Source of the DNA: CAVORB01 sp963698495
Lineage (GTDB): Bacteria; Pseudomonadota; Gammaproteobacteria; Chromatiales; Chromatiaceae
Assembly (NCBI GenBank): GCA_963698495.1
Contig: CAVORB010000020.1
Coordinates: 62,001-126,000 of the forward strand
DNA length: 64,000 bases
Direction of reading: 5' to 3'
Part shown: piece by piece, positions 61,070-64,000 of the stretch
Position numbering within the stretch: the stretch's first letter is position 1
Layout of the letters: each line of letters starts with the position of its first letter
Notes under the pieces: generated by a model
The model's input: only the letters and a program-made list of their open reading frames with translations
The model's database searches: none
What the model was told of the DNA's origin: nothing
Made by a program: the position numbers and the translations under genes

Positions 61070-62068
61070 TCACTCGGTGGTCAGGACCAGCTTGCCCTGG
61101 GTATGGCCCTCCTCGATGCGCCGGTGGGCGGCCGCGGCCTCGGCGAGAGGGAAGGTCTCGGCGACCTCGATGCGAAGCTCGCCGCGGTCGATCCACTGCC
61201 CGCAGCGGCGCAGGATCTCGCCCTGATGAGCGCGGGCCCGCGGCAGATTGCGCAGCAGGGGGACGAGCATGAGCTCGAAGCCGATACGCAGGTTGCGCAT
61301 ACGTGCCTCCGTCCAATCGACGTCCGGTCCCGGCTCGAGGATGGTGACCAGGTCCCCGTAGTGGGCCATGGCCGGTATGGTGCGGCGCAGGACCTCCGGC
61401 CCGACGGTGTCCAGGGCGACGTCCACGCCCCTGCCCTCGGTCCAGTCCATGACCGCCTCCACCAGGTCCTCCTCGCGGTAGTTGATGACGTATTCCGCGC
61501 CCAGCTCGTGGGCGAACTCGGCCTTCTCGGGCCCGCTGACGGTGGTGCAGACGCGAGCCCCGGCGAGCCTTGCGAGCTGAATCGCCACGTGGCCGACACC
61601 GCCGGCGCCCGCGTGGACCAGTACCGTTCCACCCTCCGACAGACGGGCGCGGTCGTGCAGCGCCTCCCATGCGGTGATCAGCACCAGCGGGGCGGCCGCC
61701 GCATGCACGAAATCCAGACTGGCGGGCATGGGCTGGGCCACCGCCTCGTCCACCAGGGCGTACTGGGCATAGTTGCCCTCCGGTCCGCCAAGCCCCCCAT
61801 GACAGAACCAGACCGCGTCACCCGGCTTGAAGCGCTTGACCTCATCACCGATCGCCTCGACCACGCCCGCGCCGTCGCAGCCCAGCACCGCCGGCAGCCC
61901 GTCGGGCACGAATACCCCTCGGGTACGGATCTTGGTGTCGACCGGATTCACCCCCGCCGCCGCCAGCCGCACCAGCACCGCCGTCGGCTGGGTGAGCACC
62001 GGCATGGGCCGATCCACCAACTGCAACACCTCCGGGCCGCCGGTCTGGCGCATCTCGATTGCCTTCAT
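61070..62068 (-). CDS. zinc-independent MDR quinone oxidoreductase-like protein
   Basis: 332 residues from the ATG at 62068. The N-terminal catalytic part reads MKAIEMRQTGGPEVLQLVD, with NPVDTKIRTRG and the AVLGCDGAGVVEAIG motif. The Rossmann part has HAGAGGVGHVAIQLARLAGA and ALDTVGPEVLRR. No Zn-binding Cys set is present, as in the QOR branch of the medium-chain dehydrogenases. It should reduce quinones or enones with NADPH. The neighbouring hydrolase gene is divergent, and the two share a short promoter region. Confidence 0.92.
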   Translation of the reverse strand: MKAIEMRQTGGPEVLQLVDRPMPVLTQPTAVLVRLAAAGVNPVDTKIRTRGVFVPDGLPAVLGCDGAGVVEAIGDEVKRFKPGDAVWFCHGGLGGPEGNYAQYALVDEAVAQPMPASLDFVHAAAAPLVLITAWEALHDRARLSEGGTVLVHAGAGGVGHVAIQLARLAGARVCTTVSGPEKAEFAHELGAEYVINYREEDLVEAVMDWTEGRGVDVALDTVGPEVLRRTIPAMAHYGDLVTILEPGPDVDWTEARMRNLRIGFELMLVPLLRNLPRARAHQGEILRRCGQWIDRGELRIEVAETFPLAEAAAAHRRIEEGHTQGKLVLTTE

Positions 62069-62137
62069 CGCCTTGCCTCCGTCTCTCGCAGGGTTATGCT
62101 TTCGACTATCGCACCTCGATGATGGGGCCGCCCCGCG

Positions 62138-62800
62138 ATGCATGACAAGCCCGAAGACGACCCGGGACTGCTGTATGACGGTCCGGCGGACGCGCGCTGG
62201 AGCCTGATCCTGGCGCATGGCGCCGGTCAGGGCATGGACTCCCCGTTCATGGAGACGCTGGCCCAGGCTGCTGGCCGGGCGGGATTACGGGTCGTGCGTT
62301 TCGAGTTTCCGTACATGACGCGGATGCGGCTGAGCGGACAGCGCCGCCCGCCGGATCGCGAGCCCGTTCTGCGCGCGCGCTGGAATGAGGTCATCGACCG
62401 TGTACTCGCTGACGGCATGGCGTCGGGGCGGCTTCTCATCGGCGGCAAGTCCATGGGCGGGCGCATGGCGAGCCTGATCGCGGACGAGCGGGAGGCGGGC
62501 GGGCTGATCTGCCTTGGCTACCCCTTTCATCCCCCGGGCAAGCCGGATCAGCTGCGCGTGGAGCACCTGACGGACCTGCGCACCCCTGCCCTCATCTGCC
62601 AGGGCACGCGCGACCCCTTCGGCAACCGGCAAGAGGTCGGCGGCTATCCGTTGAGCCAGCGCATCCGCCTGGCCTGGATCGAGGATGGAGAGCACAGCTT
62701 CAAGCCCCGCAAACAGTCCGGACGCACCTGGGAGCAGAACCTGGAGCAGGCGGCCGCAGAGATCGTGTCATTCGCCGCATCCCTGAAGACGCGGGCCTGA
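62138..62800 (+). CDS. alpha/beta-hydrolase of the KANL3/Tex30-like group
   Basis: 220 residues. ILAHGAGQGMDSPFMETLAQ forms the oxyanion-hole region, LLIGGKSMGGRMAS has the nucleophile Ser in GKSMGG, and DGEHSFKPRKQS carries the catalytic His; the acid is probably the Asp in CQGTRDPFGNR. This group of small dienelactone-hydrolase-like proteins is common in gammaproteobacteria with unknown substrate. No signal peptide, so it is cytosolic. Divergent from the MDR gene. Confidence 0.88.
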   Translation: MHDKPEDDPGLLYDGPADARWSLILAHGAGQGMDSPFMETLAQAAGRAGLRVVRFEFPYMTRMRLSGQRRPPDREPVLRARWNEVIDRVLADGMASGRLLIGGKSMGGRMASLIADEREAGGLICLGYPFHPPGKPDQLRVEHLTDLRTPALICQGTRDPFGNRQEVGGYPLSQRIRLAWIEDGEHSFKPRKQSGRTWEQNLEQAAAEIVSFAASLKTRA

Positions 62801-62856
62801 CCGAGCCGAAACCGAAAAACCACAGCGACATAGACGAGCCTGGCGGAACGAGCATC

Positions 62857-63168
62857 ATGCAGATCGAGCACTGGGACCCGGCGCGCGACGGCGCGCTCAG
62901 CGAGACGAACATGCGGCGCAAGCTGGAGGACCGCGGCTACCTGGTCCACAGGTACGTCTATCCCCCGGGCACCTACTTCCCCGATCACGACCACGGGGTG
63001 GACAAGATCGACGGCGTGCTCTCGGGGCGGTTCCGGATGACCATGGGCGGCACCAGCGTGGTGCTGGAGGCGGGCGACCTGCTGGTCGTGCCCATGCACG
63101 TTTTCCACAGTGCGGAGGTGGTGGGCGACGAGCCGGTAGTGAGCCTGGACGCGGTCAGAGCGCCCTAA
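62857..63168 (+). CDS. cupin-domain protein
   Basis: 103 residues, a single conserved cupin barrel. Motif 1 is PPGTYFPDHDHGVDKIDGVL (His, His and Glu/Asp ligand positions), and motif 2 is LEAGDLLVVPMHVFHSAEVV (final His). Single-domain cupins bind a divalent metal and act as dioxygenases, isomerases or sensors; the substrate cannot be told. GGCGGAACG precedes the ATG. Same strand as the hydrolase (56-base gap), so likely in one unit. Confidence 0.88.
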   Translation: MQIEHWDPARDGALSETNMRRKLEDRGYLVHRYVYPPGTYFPDHDHGVDKIDGVLSGRFRMTMGGTSVVLEAGDLLVVPMHVFHSAEVVGDEPVVSLDAVRAP

Positions 63169-63276
63169 CGACCGGGAACGCCGGCGCGTCTTTTCGATTT
63201 TCCTCGCGGTCTTTCGGGCGCAGAATTATCCGGACCCGCTCTCTGCGGCGGGCATCCTGTCCTCGGAGCTCATCCC

Positions 63277-64000
63277 ATGCCAGCAAAGAAGAAACGCACA
63301 GAACAGCAGCGGCCACGGCTCATGGTCCGCAACGCCCGCGTCAAGGACATCCCCGCCGTCCGCGACCTGATCCTGCGCGTCTACCAACCGCTCGGCATGA
63401 GCGGCTACACCACGGCCATGCTGCGCGGACAGATCCACAACTTCCCCGAGGGACAGTTCGTCGCCGTCTACGACGACCAGATCGTGGGCTACTGCGCGAC
63501 CTTCCTCATCGGTCCGGAGGATGCCCTCAAGCCCCATACCTGGCGGGAAATCACGGCCGGCGGATACGCGTCCCGTCACGACCCGGACGGGGACTACCTG
63601 TACGGCATGGAGGTCTGCGTCGACCCCGAGTACCGCGGGCTGCGCATCGGGCAACGCCTCTACACCGAGCGCAAGAAGCTCGCCCAAGCCTGGGGGCTCA
63701 AGGGCATCGTCTACGGCGGCCGGCTGCCGACCCTGGCCAAACGCCTGCAGCGCTTCGGCACCCCCGAGGCGTACGTCGAGGAGGTCAAGGCCGGCAACCA
63801 GCGCGACCCGGTCCTGACCTTTCAGCTGCGCAACGACTTCCAGGTCATCGGCCTGCTGCCCGACTACCTGCCCGAGGACAAGGAGTCCCTCGGCTTCGCG
63901 GTGCACCTGCTGTGGCGCAATCCCCTGGCGCCGGACGAGAAGGAGGCGAGGCGGGCGAAGAACTACGGCGGGCGGTTACCGGACACCATCCGCGTCGCCA
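63277..64000 (+). CDS. GNAT acetyltransferase domain of a GNAT-nitrilase fusion (3' end outside window)
   Basis: 241 codons are seen before the window ends, without a stop. After a Lys/Arg-rich start (MPAKKKRTEQQRPRLMVRNA) comes a GNAT fold: RVKDIPAVRDLILRVYQPLG, EGQFVAVYDDQIVGYCATFL, YGMEVCVDPEYRGLRIGQRL (acetyl-CoA loop, R-x-x-G-x-G/R type) and LQRFGTPEAYVEEVKAGNQR. The last residues (GGRLPDTIRVA) are where the carbon-nitrogen hydrolase domain begins in known GNAT-CN_hydrolase proteins of about 520 residues. That second domain is inferred, not seen. Confidence 0.85.
   Translation, partial: MPAKKKRTEQQRPRLMVRNARVKDIPAVRDLILRVYQPLGMSGYTTAMLRGQIHNFPEGQFVAVYDDQIVGYCATFLIGPEDALKPHTWREITAGGYASRHDPDGDYLYGMEVCVDPEYRGLRIGQRLYTERKKLAQAWGLKGIVYGGRLPTLAKRLQRFGTPEAYVEEVKAGNQRDPVLTFQLRNDFQVIGLLPDYLPEDKESLGFAVHLLWRNPLAPDEKEARRAKNYGGRLPDTIRVA

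Noticed and set aside
1..64000. CRISPR array, rRNA operon, prophage or replication origin
   Set aside because: No regularly spaced short repeats, no rRNA sequence, no capsid or tail genes and no DnaA-box cluster were found on reading.

Overview
The window looks like a chromosomal segment of a GC-rich gammaproteobacterium, most plausibly a Chromatiales or Ectothiorhodospiraceae-type sulfur or respiratory lineage. This rests on the birA-coaX order, ubiD and a CDP-6-deoxy-glucoseen-reductase-type gene, HybE/TorD chaperones, several c-type cytochromes and NrfD quinone modules, and high-GC codon use. It is an inference from gene content, not a taxonomic test.

Layout. 0-9 kb: the C-terminal end of a LysM protein, a REC/PAS/GGDEF/EAL c-di-GMP enzyme, a compact aldehyde or isoquinoline-type molybdenum hydroxylase operon (small 2Fe-2S subunit, Tat-exported large subunit, XdhC, MocA-like cytidylyltransferase) and a DUF3179 protein. 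9-17 kb: a decayed IS1634-like transposase, small secreted proteins, a CAP-domain protein and a large secreted FG-GAP/ASPIC-UnbV/Calx-beta protein that contains a 1.48-kb degenerate tandem duplication and three ~128-residue repeats. 17-26 kb: small hypotheticals, a DUF4124/HExxH protein, a lipoprotein, an SRAP protein, tRNA-Thr, a membrane protein apparently missing its SPOR domain, coaX, birA and an M61 peptidase.

26-39 kb: a composite respiratory locus. It has a Tat-exported molybdopterin catalytic subunit with Fe-S and NrfD partners. A second set follows, with a Tat Fe-S protein, a DsrP/HybB-like NrfD and a multiheme cytochrome c. Then come a menaquinone-type methyltransferase, two paralogous monoheme cytochromes, and overlapping TorD and HybE chaperone genes. 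Its first 9 kb carry many frameshifts. Most look like single-base insertions in otherwise well-preserved coding sequence, which points to sequence error more than gene decay.

39-51 kb: a secreted HSP20-fold protein, RecD2, a lower-GC islet (four-helix-bundle membrane sensor, RAYT transposase remnant, bacteriohemerythrin), UbiD, an RRM protein, a permease-HMA metal exporter, two glycine-zipper lipoproteins, a Rap1a/Tai-like protein, an epimerase and a flavin/2Fe-2S reductase. 51-59 kb: a same-strand block of poorly characterised envelope genes (secreted Cys-rich protein, Gly-rich coiled-coil protein, DUF6384-like membrane protein, helical coiled-coil protein, small membrane protein) next to a Na/Pi-cotransporter/PhoU gene. 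This block is my best candidate for an undescribed system. 59-64 kb: a secreted protein, Hsp20 with a sigma-32-like promoter, a phosphodiesterase, an MDR oxidoreductase, an alpha/beta hydrolase, a cupin, and the start of a GNAT-nitrilase fusion that runs off the right edge.
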